From an uncultured Phocaeicola sp. (lineage in GTDB: Bacteria; Bacteroidota; Bacteroidia; Bacteroidales; Bacteroidaceae), in the NCBI GenBank assembly GCA_948956705.1, contig CARCZS010000005.1:53710-117709 (forward strand): 64,000 bases of DNA, read 5' to 3'. How positions within the stretch are numbered: position 1 is the first letter of the stretch; the number at the start of each line of letters is the position of its first letter. The notes beneath the pieces are model-generated. The model was given only the letters and a program-made list of their open reading frames with translations. It was not told where the DNA came from and did no database searches. Of the stretch, positions 16,987 to 30,686 are shown one piece after another. The position numbers and the translations under genes were made by a program.

Positions 16987-18435
16987 TTATTCTATTTTTC
17001 CGGTGTTGTCTGAGAAGTTCAGATATGCTTTCTGACCGGTTTTCCCTTGTACTCGGTCTTGGTCTCCACCGTTGCCGCGATACTCGATTTTACCGTTCAG
17101 GATGATAAATTCTGTTCTCCACCAGTCAGCGGCGGCAGCTTCGGGATGTACGCATATACGGACTTCTCCGTCCTTGGCGAATGCCGGTGAGACGAATGAA
17201 CCGTCTGCTTCTGTGGGGATGATAAACAAGTCTTGTTCTACTAACTGAGCATTCCAGCCGTCATAAGAAGTATCTCCCATCAGATATACATTAGGTGTTT
17301 CAAACTCTACCACCCGGTTATTACCGATGACCGATACATAGACCAGATACCAGCCTTCCTTGCCTACCTTGATATTTCCATCGGAATCTGACAATTCGGC
17401 ACGGTCGACAGACGCTTGCGAGATAGTGGCGGTAAAACCGAAGTCATTACCCCAATCAGCTTGCGGAGCAAATTTCACTTGGTCGTTAGCTGCGAAATAG
17501 TAAATGCCCCAGAATGCCCCTTTTGTGTCGTTGACAGGAACAAGCTGTTTCCATATCTTGCCCCAATTATATGCACTTCCGGTCATATAGAGTTCTGTGG
17601 GGGCGCTATTGTCTTTTACTGAATAGCGGAAATCGGTTACATTGATTGAAATCTTGATTTTACCGGCTTCTTCCACCATGATGGCTCCTGCTTCTTTATC
17701 ACCCACTTTCCAGGTCAGGAAGTTTTCGGCAGCCGTGTCACCGTCTTTTTTCGCTCCTAACGCCTGTGACCAGTCGATTTCCTGACCGTTGATGGCGGCA
17801 GCCGGGAAAATCTTAAAGTTCTGATTAGCCTCTGTTGTTTCGGTTTCCAATGTATAGACATTCTCATTGTTGGGATCGGGTGTCATGGGCAAAGCACCGA
17901 CTGCATTCCAACCGGTGAATGCGCCTACTACATAGTAACCTTTCGGGTCTACCTCGGGAGTGGATCCCGGTTTCAGTAGGATATTCACTTCATTGCCCGA
18001 AAGCTGGATACCGTCTCCTGCCGGGGTTGTGGCTGCTGCCTTGACAATGGCGCGCAGGCTGCGTTCTACACTGGCACGGCTTTTATATATTTCTTGGGTA
18101 ATGCTGTCCAGTTGGGCCAAGGCAACTTTTACAGTACCGTCTTTGGCTGTGAAGGGTAAAGAGTAATCATCGTTGAATGATAAAGAGCTGAGAGTAATGG
18201 TACTACCTTCCACGGCTGTTGTTGAAGTTAATTTCACGATTTCCACAGAGTCGGCAGTAGCTTCGTCCATGATAATATGAGCATCTTTACCTGTTGCGAA
18301 AGTAGCAGTCATTTGTTCTGCATTATCCTCTTGGGGATTGGACTGGGGGTCAGCCCAGTCCTTAAAATCTTCGTTACATGCAGAGAATCCTATGGTTAAT
18401 AGAAACATTCCTGCGTATATAAATTGTTTTTTCAT
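16987..18435 (-). CDS. susF: Starch-binding outer-membrane lipoprotein SusF
   Basis: This 482-residue surface lipoprotein (signal peptide, Cys in GFSACNEDFKDWADPQSN) has no catalytic domain. An N-terminal Ig-like part (about 35-150) is followed by three starch-binding modules, recognisable from GYYVVGAFTGWN (about 170), LYMTGSAYNWGKIWKQL (about 285) and VYLMGDTSYDGWN (about 380) and from paired Trp such as WWRTEF. The layout and length match B. thetaiotaomicron SusF, which holds starch on the surface. It lies between susE and the GH13 gene, 24 bases from susE, and is followed by a strong terminator. Confidence 0.93.
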   Translation of the reverse strand: MKKQFIYAGMFLLTIGFSACNEDFKDWADPQSNPQEDNAEQMTATFATGKDAHIIMDEATADSVEIVKLTSTTAVEGSTITLSSLSFNDDYSLPFTAKDGTVKVALAQLDSITQEIYKSRASVERSLRAIVKAAATTPAGDGIQLSGNEVNILLKPGSTPEVDPKGYYVVGAFTGWNAVGALPMTPDPNNENVYTLETETTEANQNFKIFPAAAINGQEIDWSQALGAKKDGDTAAENFLTWKVGDKEAGAIMVEEAGKIKISINVTDFRYSVKDNSAPTELYMTGSAYNWGKIWKQLVPVNDTKGAFWGIYYFAANDQVKFAPQADWGNDFGFTATISQASVDRAELSDSDGNIKVGKEGWYLVYVSVIGNNRVVEFETPNVYLMGDTSYDGWNAQLVEQDLFIIPTEADGSFVSPAFAKDGEVRICVHPEAAAADWWRTEFIILNGKIEYRGNGGDQDRVQGKTGQKAYLNFSDNTGKIE

Positions 18436-18459
18436 GATGAATCTTTCGTTTTAAGGTTA

Positions 18460-19641
18460 TTATTTTAGTTCTCCTGTTCCGGCTGTGAAGTTGAGTTGGA
18501 CGGTTTTGCCCGCTGCTCCCTGAATAGAATACTTAGGACCTACATCTTTACCCCAACTGTCATTGACCGGATTGTTTTCGCGATAGAAGATTTCACCGTT
18601 ACAGAGTGTAAATTCGGTTCTCCACCAATCGACATCCGTCTTAACGCAGATACGGGCTTCACCGCTTGCTGTCATGGCAGGAGAGACGAATGAACCGTCT
18701 TTACTGTCAGGGGTAGTGAATTTCCAAGTGTCGCTATAGTCCCATGTTCCGCCATTGGTTGCTCCGAACAGGTATATTTCGCCCGGATAGAATGTCATGC
18801 TAAATGCATAATCACTGCCTTTTACTGCTGCTTTGATAAAGACTACATACCAACCGGCATTCTTGACAGTTATGTTGCCGCTGTTGGTGCCGGTAACACC
18901 GGATTCGGCCTTGTCTGTAATTGTTAAACGGGTATCGTCCGAACCGATATATTCTTTCTCTTTGGTTCCGAACTTGAATTCATCACCGGCTGCGAAATAA
19001 ATCAGTCTCCAGAATTGTCCGTCCAAACCGCTGACTTGTACCATTGGTTTCCAGATAGTCCATTCTGTATCAAGCATAGAACCAACGAGGAACATGGTTT
19101 GGGGTGTTTCTAATTTGTCGTTGGATGCGTTGCCCAGTACTTTCGGCAATACTATTACATTAGAAATGCACACCCCTCTGTCACTGCCTGTAATGGTAGC
19201 CTTCAGACGGATAAAGACGCTAATTGGCGTCGTCGGGAAATCGACTCCTTCATTTTGGGCAGCCCATAACTCTATGATAGCCGTATTCAGTTCAGATGCC
19301 ACTACATCCATTTTGGCTGTAGAATAAGTTGTAGCCAATTCGGTATAGTTCGCTTCACTTTCTTCTGTCTTTTCTGTAAATTCAGAATCAAGCGCCACCT
19401 GGACACTGTATGTTGTGGCAGCCGGGAAACCATAATCAGGCTGTGAACAAGTCAGTTCTACTGTCTTCGAATTTTTTAAATCGTACACATTCCTAGCTGC
19501 GTATGGCGGCAGGTTGAGTGAAAAGGTGGTCGGCTCGTTTAGAACGGGATTGCTGTCATCGTCCTTTTCGCATGCTGTAAACACGGATAGGGTGACTACA
19601 GCAAGAAGCAATATGTTGAATATCTTTTTCATAATGTACAT
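18460..19641 (-). CDS. susE: Starch-binding outer-membrane lipoprotein SusE
   Basis: This 393-residue lipoprotein (lipobox VFTAC, then acidic EKDDD) carries an N-terminal SusE-type Ig domain (LNLPPYAARNVYDLKNSKTV) and two starch-binding modules (MFLVGSMLDTEWTIWKPM near 180 and IYLFGATNGGTWDYSDTW near 290). The C-terminal WWRTEFTLCNGEIFYRENN is shared with SusF, showing common ancestry. It helps retain starch at the surface with SusD and SusF. Translation may start at the fourth codon (ATG at 19632, MKKIF), which gives a more typical signal peptide. Only 28 bases separate it from susD. Confidence 0.93.
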   Translation of the reverse strand: MYIMKKIFNILLLAVVTLSVFTACEKDDDSNPVLNEPTTFSLNLPPYAARNVYDLKNSKTVELTCSQPDYGFPAATTYSVQVALDSEFTEKTEESEANYTELATTYSTAKMDVVASELNTAIIELWAAQNEGVDFPTTPISVFIRLKATITGSDRGVCISNVIVLPKVLGNASNDKLETPQTMFLVGSMLDTEWTIWKPMVQVSGLDGQFWRLIYFAAGDEFKFGTKEKEYIGSDDTRLTITDKAESGVTGTNSGNITVKNAGWYVVFIKAAVKGSDYAFSMTFYPGEIYLFGATNGGTWDYSDTWKFTTPDSKDGSFVSPAMTASGEARICVKTDVDWWRTEFTLCNGEIFYRENNPVNDSWGKDVGPKYSIQGAAGKTVQLNFTAGTGELK

Positions 19642-19669
19642 ACTTTAATTGTTAAACGGAAACTACTGA

Positions 19670-21325
19670 TTAATATCCTGTGTTTTGTGACATGTTCGGA
19701 TTGTTATTCATATCCGATGCCGGAATAGGATAAACATTGTAGAAAGAAGAAACAGAAGTTCCGGTTGCTGATCCGCCTTTCCAATCCCACAAGTATTTAT
19801 TGCTGGTGAACATATCGAAACGAATCAAGTCCGAACGACGACGTCCTTCCAGATAAAACTCACGTGCCCATTCATCAATAATTTCTTTTTCAGTCACCGT
19901 CTGAACAAGTCTGGTGCAGTTGGCGCGTTTGCGAAGAGTATTGATATCTTCGGTTGCATCTTCTCCCAAGCGGAATTTTGCCTCGGCACGGGTCAGATAG
20001 GCTTCAGATAAACGCATCAAAGGAATGTCGGTATCAGGATATTCTGTATGATGTGTCGGCTGTCCGTCTGAACGGATATTTTGCCATTTTACGATAGATA
20101 ACCCGTCTTTAAAACCGGAAATGACATCAGTCTCGACTTTGCGGATGCCGCCACCGATTCCTGAATAGAACATGGCACGGTCATCGCCTGCCGCTTTAAT
20201 CATATCTACCGTTCTTGTACCATATTGAGCATCGAAAGCATCGATTTTCTCATCTGTGTTGATATTCTCTGCGGCGGGCACTTCAATGTCACCGGGCAAC
20301 ATCGGCACTTGAGAAAGATCAGGGAAGAATTTCTTAACCAATGCTGCGCGTGAGAAGATACAAGACCATCCATTGGTAGTACCCATACGCGGCATACCGG
20401 CAGTGCGGGTACCATTGACCAAATAAGTGGAACCTCCATAATAACGTGTCTTGATACCATCCTGACGGATAGGCAGGATAATTTCTTGCATTGCCTGTGC
20501 ATTTTCATCGTTATCTGCCATGAACAGCAAACGATATTCAGGGCATAACTTATAAGATGAGTTGATTACTTTGTCTGCATAATCCCTTGCGTTGGCATAA
20601 TCTGCTTTGCCGGTATATACTTCAGCATTCAGATACAGACGTGCACGCAGTAGCCAGTTTGCTGCTTTGTCTGCACGGCCGAATGGGGCTTGGCGTGGTT
20701 CATACATGGCACTTTCGCACTCGCTTAACTCATTCTGAATGTAGGCATATAAATCGCTGCCTTTCTTTTCAACCGGAAGTTCATTGTTAAAGTGCTCTTT
20801 AAATGGAGCTTTACCAAATAAATCGAGGTAGTAGAAATAATGTAATGCACGCAGGAAGCGGACTTCAGAGCGTTGGCGCATTGTTTCTTCATCGTCTTTT
20901 CCTTCTGTCTGGTCGAGGAAGAAGTTGAGCTGTGTGATGTTGTATCCCAAGCGGACATATACCCATTCGGTACGGATACTGGAAGAGTTCCAACCGATGT
21001 TTGTCAACTGGGGAATATCTACGTCGGTCTGCCAAGCCCAGATACATTCGTCACTTGGCAATTCGTTGCAGTTAAAGATGGTACGGTAAAAGCCTGATTC
21101 ACCTTCATCTTGTCCGTCGAGGTCGGCTGATCCGGCCGGACCCTTTTGTCCTGTCAAACCTAATAATGCATATTCTTTTACGAATACATCATTCTGGTCG
21201 AAGCTGGGAGCATATTGAGGATCAATCGGACTAATATCCAAATCATTAATGCACGAACTGGTGCCTAGAATGGCAGCGACCACTAGTGCTGAGGCGAATA
21301 TCTTTTTAAAATATCTTGTTTTCAT
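19670..21325 (-). CDS. susD: Starch-binding TPR lipoprotein SusD
   Basis: This 551-residue surface lipoprotein (Cys25 in GTSSCINDLDIS) forms the lid of the SusC transporter. Its length equals B. thetaiotaomicron SusD. The residues known to form the starch-binding arc there (Trp98, Tyr296, Trp320, with Arg81) fall at the same numbers here: Arg81, Trp98 in CIWAWQ, Tyr296 in RYYGG and Trp320 in TNGWS. SusD/RagB features such as RFLRALHYFYYLDLFG and WAREFYLEGRRRSDLIRF are clear. This strongly supports starch or maltooligosaccharide specificity rather than another glycan. It lies 23 bases downstream of susC. Confidence 0.97.
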   Translation of the reverse strand: MKTRYFKKIFASALVVAAILGTSSCINDLDISPIDPQYAPSFDQNDVFVKEYALLGLTGQKGPAGSADLDGQDEGESGFYRTIFNCNELPSDECIWAWQTDVDIPQLTNIGWNSSSIRTEWVYVRLGYNITQLNFFLDQTEGKDDEETMRQRSEVRFLRALHYFYYLDLFGKAPFKEHFNNELPVEKKGSDLYAYIQNELSECESAMYEPRQAPFGRADKAANWLLRARLYLNAEVYTGKADYANARDYADKVINSSYKLCPEYRLLFMADNDENAQAMQEIILPIRQDGIKTRYYGGSTYLVNGTRTAGMPRMGTTNGWSCIFSRAALVKKFFPDLSQVPMLPGDIEVPAAENINTDEKIDAFDAQYGTRTVDMIKAAGDDRAMFYSGIGGGIRKVETDVISGFKDGLSIVKWQNIRSDGQPTHHTEYPDTDIPLMRLSEAYLTRAEAKFRLGEDATEDINTLRKRANCTRLVQTVTEKEIIDEWAREFYLEGRRRSDLIRFDMFTSNKYLWDWKGGSATGTSVSSFYNVYPIPASDMNNNPNMSQNTGY

Positions 21326-21348
21326 GATTATTTCGTTTTAAAGTTAAG

Positions 21349-24300
21349 TTAAAATTGAAGGCTGACACCTAATAAGAATGTCGTTGCTCTAGGGTATGGG
21401 CTGCTGTCTATACCACTTTTGATTTCCGGGTCGAGTCCTTTGTATTTAGAAATGACAAACGGATTCTGTACGGTAGCAAATACACGGCCGCCCACTCCCT
21501 GATAGGCTTGTGACCGGAGTAAGTTTTTGAAAGAATACCCCAACGTGATATTGTCACAACGGATGAATGAAGCGTTGCGAACGAAATAGTCACTCATATA
21601 GTATTCGCCTTTTCCTGTGAAACCAAGAGCGATGGCTTCTTTGGTTGTATTGACGTATGCATTGTTTGTGTACAGGCCGGAAGCACTGACATTTGCCTTA
21701 TTGCTCAAAAAGTCATAATAGACATAGTTGTTGAGGCTTGCACGTAAAGAGAAGCTGAAGTCCCAGTCTTTATACAGCATTTTGGAAGTCAGACCCATCA
21801 ATACGTCGGCAGCCGGTTTCTTATAGATATATTTGTCGGCACTGTTAATCTTGCCATCGCCGTTGCGGTCTACAAACATATTTTCGATAGGCTTTCCGTT
21901 CTCATCGTAGACTTGTTGGTAAACATAGAAAGCGTTGGCTGCATGGCCTACTTTATTTGCTTGAACCTTGGTATTGTTACCCTTAGATATCTTGTCACCG
22001 GTCTCAACGTAGTAGTCACTATCGTCGCCGCCATTTAACTTGGTAATCTCGTTGTGGTTCCAAGTAACGTTGTAAGTCAAATCCCATGTAAAGTCTTTGG
22101 ATACAATTGGCTTGGCATTGATGGAGAATTCCACACCGTAATTCTTTAAAGAACCGATATTCTTCATCATCTGTGCATTGAAATTAGTTCCTACAGGAAT
22201 CTTGACACTGTTCAGCAAGTCTTCTGTTTCACGATAGTATCCGTCAATAGCGCCTGATATTCTTCCATTCAGGAAGCCAAAATCCAAACCGCCGTTCCAG
22301 GTGGTTGTCTTTTCCCACTTCAAATCTGTGTTGAAAGCCTTGGGGCGTGAAGTACTGTAGTAGGTATCGCCAAAAGGATATTGTGCATAGTCATCACTCG
22401 TCACATACAGAGGAAGAAATGCAAAGTCATCACCTATATCCTGTTGTCCTGTGATACCCCAGCCAAGACGAAGTTTCAAATCAGAAAGGAAGTTCACATT
22501 TTTAAGGAAGCTTTCTTCTTTTATCTTCCAGCCTAAAGCCAATGAAGGGAATGTACCCCAACGGTTGTCGCTGCTGAAACGTGAAGAACCATCCCAACGC
22601 ATAGTGAACGTGAATAAATAGCGGCTCAGTAAAGAGTAGTTTAAACGTCCGAAGAAAGAAACCAGTGTATTGCGTGTAGCATAAGCTTTTTGACTGCGCA
22701 ATGCCTGATCTACCGGTTCGTTCTTATAAGCATCCCATCCTTGACCTACGCCGTCAGCACCATTACGGTGGAAGTGTTGTTCCTCACCGCCGACCATGAT
22801 GTCGAAATCGTGTGCGCCAAGAGACTTGATGTATTGTGCATAAGCATTGTAGGATATATTATACTTATACTGGGTAGACAACCCATTCCATCCGTAATAG
22901 TTATTGGTGTATGAATATGGAGAAACAATTTCACGTTCATCACCGTCTGCATATTCACCGCCGATGCTGGCATGAAGACGCAAGTCCGGTAAGAAATGAA
23001 CTTTATAGTCTACTTCTACATTTCCTACAAAGTCGTTGCTGTTTGCTTTCTTATTACGTTGTTCCAGCGCAGCCAACGGGTTTTGAGGAGTATTTTTATC
23101 TGTCGTATAAGTCCAGTCTTTATCACTGAAACCGTCTGTTGCCTGCATATCCTGCCAGTAGCCGCCTGAGAATTTAAATGCATCTCCTGTTCCATAAACA
23201 GGGTGAGTAGGAGCAATAGACAATGCGCCGCCTACAGCTGCACCAGAATCGGCGTAACGGTTCTTGCCATACATGTATTTGGCGTTGATGTTGAATTTTA
23301 AATGGTCATCAAAGAATGACGGAGCAAGATTGACAGATGCAGTCAAACGCTGGAAGTTGGAAGTTTTGATAATACCATTTTCATTGGTGTAACCTACAGA
23401 TACGCGATACGGAACATTCTTGAATCCACCGGTGATAGATACATGATGGTCAGTACTTACAGCGGTACGGAAAATCTGGTCTTGCCAGTCTGTGTTGGCT
23501 GTATCCATTTCTGCGGGATATTTATCTCCCCATAACTGCTGGGCGTAAGCACGGTATTCATTTCCATCCAGTACGTCATAACGCTTTTGAGTGGTGGCCA
23601 AAGAAATAGAACCGTTATAGTTCACTTTCGGTGCTTGTCCGCTCTTTCCTTTTTTGGTAGTGATGATAATTACACCGTTGGATGCACGTGAACCGTAGAT
23701 AGCTGTTGCAGAAGCATCTTTTAATACAGTGAAAGTTTCGATATCTTCAGGGTTGACCATTGACAGACCGTTTGACATACCTTTGATACCTTGATTGTCA
23801 ATAGCCAATCCGTCGATAACCAATAACGGGTCGTTGCTGGCATTCAAAGAGGAACCGCCGCGGATACGAATCTGGGCACCGCTGCCGGGAGCACCGTCGT
23901 TGGAAATAACGCTGACACCGGCAACTTTACCGGACAACATGTCTTGTGCATTGGTCGTAATACCTTTGCTCAATTGGTCTGGCTTAATGGCTGTTACAGA
24001 ACCGGTTGCATCATTCTTTTTAACGGTACCATAACCAATGACCACTACATCCTGCAATAATTGTGTATCATCTTTCAGAATAATGTTCAGGTTAGCAGCG
24101 GCAGGTACTTCCTGTGCTTGATAACCGATAAATGAAATCACAATAATATCGCCTTTGTTGGCGTTGAATTGGAAGTTGCCTTCGAAGTCGGTAATTGTAC
24201 CGTTGCTACTTCCTTTCACTACAACATTGGCACCGATAATCGGCTCGCCGGTTGTATCTTTGACAATTCCTTTAACCGTCATTTGCTGGGCAAATGCGTC

Positions 24301-24363
24301 TAGGGACAAGAACAATCCCACTACTATCATGAGTAGGATTTTAAACATCACGTTTCTTTTCAT
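21349..24363 (-). CDS. susC: TonB-dependent starch transporter SusC
   Basis: The product is a 1004-residue outer-membrane protein. After the signal peptide comes a carboxypeptidase-like domain (VKGIVKDTTGEPIIGANVVV). Next is the SusC/RagA signature and TonB box region (LLQDVVVIGYGTVKK near 105), the plug (LSGKVAGVSVISNDGAPGSG, IRIRGGSSLNASNDPLLVIDG) and a 22-strand barrel ending in GVSLQF. It imports maltooligosaccharides using TonB energy, together with SusD as a pedal-bin lid. It is preceded by 90 bases after susB with no clear terminator, so it is read from the susB promoter. Confidence 0.97.
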   Translation of the reverse strand: MKRNVMFKILLMIVVGLFLSLDAFAQQMTVKGIVKDTTGEPIIGANVVVKGSSNGTITDFEGNFQFNANKGDIIVISFIGYQAQEVPAAANLNIILKDDTQLLQDVVVIGYGTVKKNDATGSVTAIKPDQLSKGITTNAQDMLSGKVAGVSVISNDGAPGSGAQIRIRGGSSLNASNDPLLVIDGLAIDNQGIKGMSNGLSMVNPEDIETFTVLKDASATAIYGSRASNGVIIITTKKGKSGQAPKVNYNGSISLATTQKRYDVLDGNEYRAYAQQLWGDKYPAEMDTANTDWQDQIFRTAVSTDHHVSITGGFKNVPYRVSVGYTNENGIIKTSNFQRLTASVNLAPSFFDDHLKFNINAKYMYGKNRYADSGAAVGGALSIAPTHPVYGTGDAFKFSGGYWQDMQATDGFSDKDWTYTTDKNTPQNPLAALEQRNKKANSNDFVGNVEVDYKVHFLPDLRLHASIGGEYADGDEREIVSPYSYTNNYYGWNGLSTQYKYNISYNAYAQYIKSLGAHDFDIMVGGEEQHFHRNGADGVGQGWDAYKNEPVDQALRSQKAYATRNTLVSFFGRLNYSLLSRYLFTFTMRWDGSSRFSSDNRWGTFPSLALGWKIKEESFLKNVNFLSDLKLRLGWGITGQQDIGDDFAFLPLYVTSDDYAQYPFGDTYYSTSRPKAFNTDLKWEKTTTWNGGLDFGFLNGRISGAIDGYYRETEDLLNSVKIPVGTNFNAQMMKNIGSLKNYGVEFSINAKPIVSKDFTWDLTYNVTWNHNEITKLNGGDDSDYYVETGDKISKGNNTKVQANKVGHAANAFYVYQQVYDENGKPIENMFVDRNGDGKINSADKYIYKKPAADVLMGLTSKMLYKDWDFSFSLRASLNNYVYYDFLSNKANVSASGLYTNNAYVNTTKEAIALGFTGKGEYYMSDYFVRNASFIRCDNITLGYSFKNLLRSQAYQGVGGRVFATVQNPFVISKYKGLDPEIKSGIDSSPYPRATTFLLGVSLQF

Positions 24364-24453
24364 GTCTTTAAATTTAAAGTTAAGTTATTTATTCATGTTT
24401 TTTACTTTAATAAATACCTATTGAAAACGGTCTTTTCGATAATTACAATTAAT

Positions 24454-26682
<2,229 letters not shown>

Positions 26683-26727
26683 TTAAATTATAAGCTAACA
26701 AGTTTCCTAACTCTGTTTTGTTTCGGA

Positions 26728-26786
26728 TGTTGCAAATGTAAGGCTCTTGTATATTCAAAAATCTCACAAGAATAAAAATATAAATG
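26728..26786 (-). promoter_or_regulatory. susB promoter with putative SusR site
   Basis: On the minus strand the module reads ATTTATATTTTTATTCT-type 18-mer (26769-26786), a 28-base gap, then the -7 box TACATTTG (26733-26740) inside a 13-mer TACATTTGCAACA (26728-26740). Both blocks and the gap length are identical at susA. The predicted leader is about 55 bases. Independent promoters for susA and susB fit the known SusR-activated units of B. thetaiotaomicron. That the 18-mer is the SusR site is my inference. Confidence 0.75.
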
Positions 26787-26876
26787 AATTTATTCTTTGC
26801 TTAATGTTATCTGATTGAATATTAATGTATTGTCTGATTTGCAACATCCGATAAATATAAATCAAAGTGAACTATA

Positions 26877-28739
<1,863 letters not shown>

Positions 28740-28762
28740 TTAATGTTATTCGGTTTGCTTGG

Positions 28763-28821
28763 TGTTGCAAATGTAGGAGAGTAATGAATCCCTTTTTAGG
28801 AGTAGAATAAAAATATAAATG
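28763..28821 (-). promoter_or_regulatory. susA promoter with putative SusR site
   Basis: The same module as at susB is present. The identical 18-mer (plus strand AGAATAAAAATATAAATG, 28804-28821), a 28-base gap and TACATTTG (28768-28775) within the identical 13-mer (28763-28775) can all be read. The leader is about 34 bases. Confidence 0.75.
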
Positions 28822-28938
28822 TATTTTGCCCTTATGTGATTGATTATTAGTGGATTTATGCCGTTCGGCCTAATGGAAAATATAAATGGATATGAAAATA
28901 TATTTCTTGTTTTTCTTTATTTTAATTACTTATCTTTA

Positions 28939-28946
28939 TATATTTG
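28939..28946 (+). promoter_or_regulatory. -7 box of the susR promoter
   Basis: TATATTTG (TAnnTTTG) points toward the susR ATG at 28969, leaving a leader of about 15 bases. The susA/susB 18-mer is not found at the matching distance here, so susR may be constitutive. Confidence 0.5.
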
Positions 28947-28968
28947 TGTAATACTTAATTAATACGGA

Positions 28969-30564
28969 ATGAGAAAAATCACATATTGTCTTATATTGCT
29001 CCTTTTTATCTGTCCGATGACTTTGATGGCAGGGAAAGGACCTAATGAATCTGTGCTGAAAGAGCTGGATAGAGTCATAGAGGAAAAGCATTCTTTCCAT
29101 GTGGAGAAAGAAAAAGAAATTGATGAAATAAAGGCTCGGCTTCACCGGTCCAAGGACCATGGGGAGAAGTATGAACTCTGCGGGTCGCTTTTTTATCTTT
29201 ATCTGCATTATCAGGCAGACTCCTCTTTATATTATATAAATGAGAAAATGCATTTGCTTCCGTTGCTTGACAAACCTGAGTTGAAAAACGAAATCATCAT
29301 CAATCGTGCTGAGGTTATGGGAGTGATGGGGATGTATAATGAGTCATTGGAACAGTTGAGGCAGATTAATCCCCAAGTGCTGAAGCAGGGACCGTTGAAT
29401 TATTATTATCGTACTTTCCGGGCTTATTACGGTTGGGTGGCCGACTATACGACCAATACGGAGGAAAAGCAAAAGTATCTGGAGAGGACTGATGCTTATC
29501 GTGATTCCATATTGGCAACGGCATATCCGGGAGTGGACAGGGATATCGTGTTGGCGGAGAAGTACATGGTGATAGGTAAACCGGACAGCTCACTGGTTAT
29601 TCTGAATGGCCTGTTGGAGCAGAACCCTGATAAGCGACAGAAGGCATATATCTATTATACGTTGTCCGAGGTGTATGATGTGACTGAGGATGTGGATAAA
29701 CAGATTTATTATTTGGCCTTGACCGCTGTGGTTGATTTGGAGTCTGCCACAAAAGAGTATGCATCTCTGCAGAAACTAGCCCAACTGATGTATGAAAAAG
29801 GAGATATAGACCGTGCATATAAATATCTGAATTGCTCGATGGAGGATGCCGTTTCGTGCAATGCCCGGCTACGCTTTATCGAAGTGGCTCAGTTCTTTCC
29901 CATCATTGACAAGGCTTATAAATTGAAGGAACAAAGGGAGCGTCAGATTTCTCGTACCCTGTTGATTAGTGTCAGCCTTTTGTCTCTTTTTCTCATTGCT
30001 GCAATTTTCTATCTGTATAGATGGATGAAGAAACTGTCGGCCATGCGTAGAGATTTAAGTTTGGCTAACAAGCGGTTGACCGATGTCAATGACGAACTGG
30101 AGCAGACCGGTAAGATAAAAGAAGTGTATATTGCCCGTTATCTGGACAGATGTGTGATTTATCTTGATAAGTTGGAGCTCTACCGCCGCTCATTGGCAAA
30201 AATGGCGATGGCATCCCGCATAGATGATTTGTTTAAAGCCATTAAGTCGGAACAGTTTATCCGTGACGAGCGGAAAGACTTTTATAATGAATTTGATAAA
30301 TCCTTCTTGGAGTTATTCCCTCATTTTATCCCTTCTTTTAATAAATTGTTGATAGAAGAAGGAAGAATATATCCTAAATCGGGCGAACTGTTGACTACTG
30401 AACTTCGCATCTTCGCATTGATTCGCTTGGGAGTGACAGACAGTAATAAGATTGCCCATTTCTTGGGGTATTCTTTGGCTACGATATACAACTATCGCAG
30501 TAAGATAAGGAATAAGGCCATAGGAGATAAAGAACGATTCGAGCACGATGTGATGAATTTATGA
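28969..30564 (+). CDS. susR: Membrane-spanning starch regulator SusR
   Basis: The 531-residue protein has a signal peptide ([20 protein letters not shown]), a periplasmic helical TPR-like sensor to about residue 325 and one membrane helix (about 328-350). A coiled segment and a cytoplasmic C-terminal helix-turn-helix follow ([20 protein letters not shown], then [20 protein letters not shown]). This is the layout of B. thetaiotaomicron SusR, which senses maltose or larger oligosaccharides and activates susA and susB-G. Its divergent position beside susA is as expected. It likely also controls the malQ/transporter pair on its other side. Confidence 0.95.
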   Translation: MRKITYCLILLLFICPMTLMAGKGPNESVLKELDRVIEEKHSFHVEKEKEIDEIKARLHRSKDHGEKYELCGSLFYLYLHYQADSSLYYINEKMHLLPLLDKPELKNEIIINRAEVMGVMGMYNESLEQLRQINPQVLKQGPLNYYYRTFRAYYGWVADYTTNTEEKQKYLERTDAYRDSILATAYPGVDRDIVLAEKYMVIGKPDSSLVILNGLLEQNPDKRQKAYIYYTLSEVYDVTEDVDKQIYYLALTAVVDLESATKEYASLQKLAQLMYEKGDIDRAYKYLNCSMEDAVSCNARLRFIEVAQFFPIIDKAYKLKEQRERQISRTLLISVSLLSLFLIAAIFYLYRWMKKLSAMRRDLSLANKRLTDVNDELEQTGKIKEVYIARYLDRCVIYLDKLELYRRSLAKMAMASRIDDLFKAIKSEQFIRDERKDFYNEFDKSFLELFPHFIPSFNKLLIEEGRIYPKSGELLTTELRIFALIRLGVTDSNKIAHFLGYSLATIYNYRSKIRNKAIGDKERFEHDVMNL

Positions 30565-30629
30565 CGCGGCCTGACGCGTCACTTTACACGTCCGTATGTG
30601 TGGGGCTCTGCCTCTGTATGTGTGGGCTT

Positions 30630-30670
30630 ACACGTTAGTACGTATGAGGCGATGCGTACTAACGTGTTTT
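30630..30670. terminator. Bidirectional terminator between susR and the MFS gene
   Basis: A perfect 13-bp stem ACACGTTAGTACG (30630-30642 with 30655-30667) is followed by TTT on the plus strand and lies between convergent gene ends. A smaller stem TGACGCG/CGCGTCA overlaps the susR stop. The intervening bases repeat the letters of the stem (TGTGTGG, GTATGTGT) without a clear unit. Confidence 0.75.
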
Positions 30671-30686
30671 ATGATGCCTTTATCCG

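Noticed and set aside
28872..28890. Further AAAATATAAATG-like matches near susR, also near 34946 and 14581
   Set aside because: They do not sit at the fixed distance from a TAnnTTTG box, and such AT-rich words are expected by chance.
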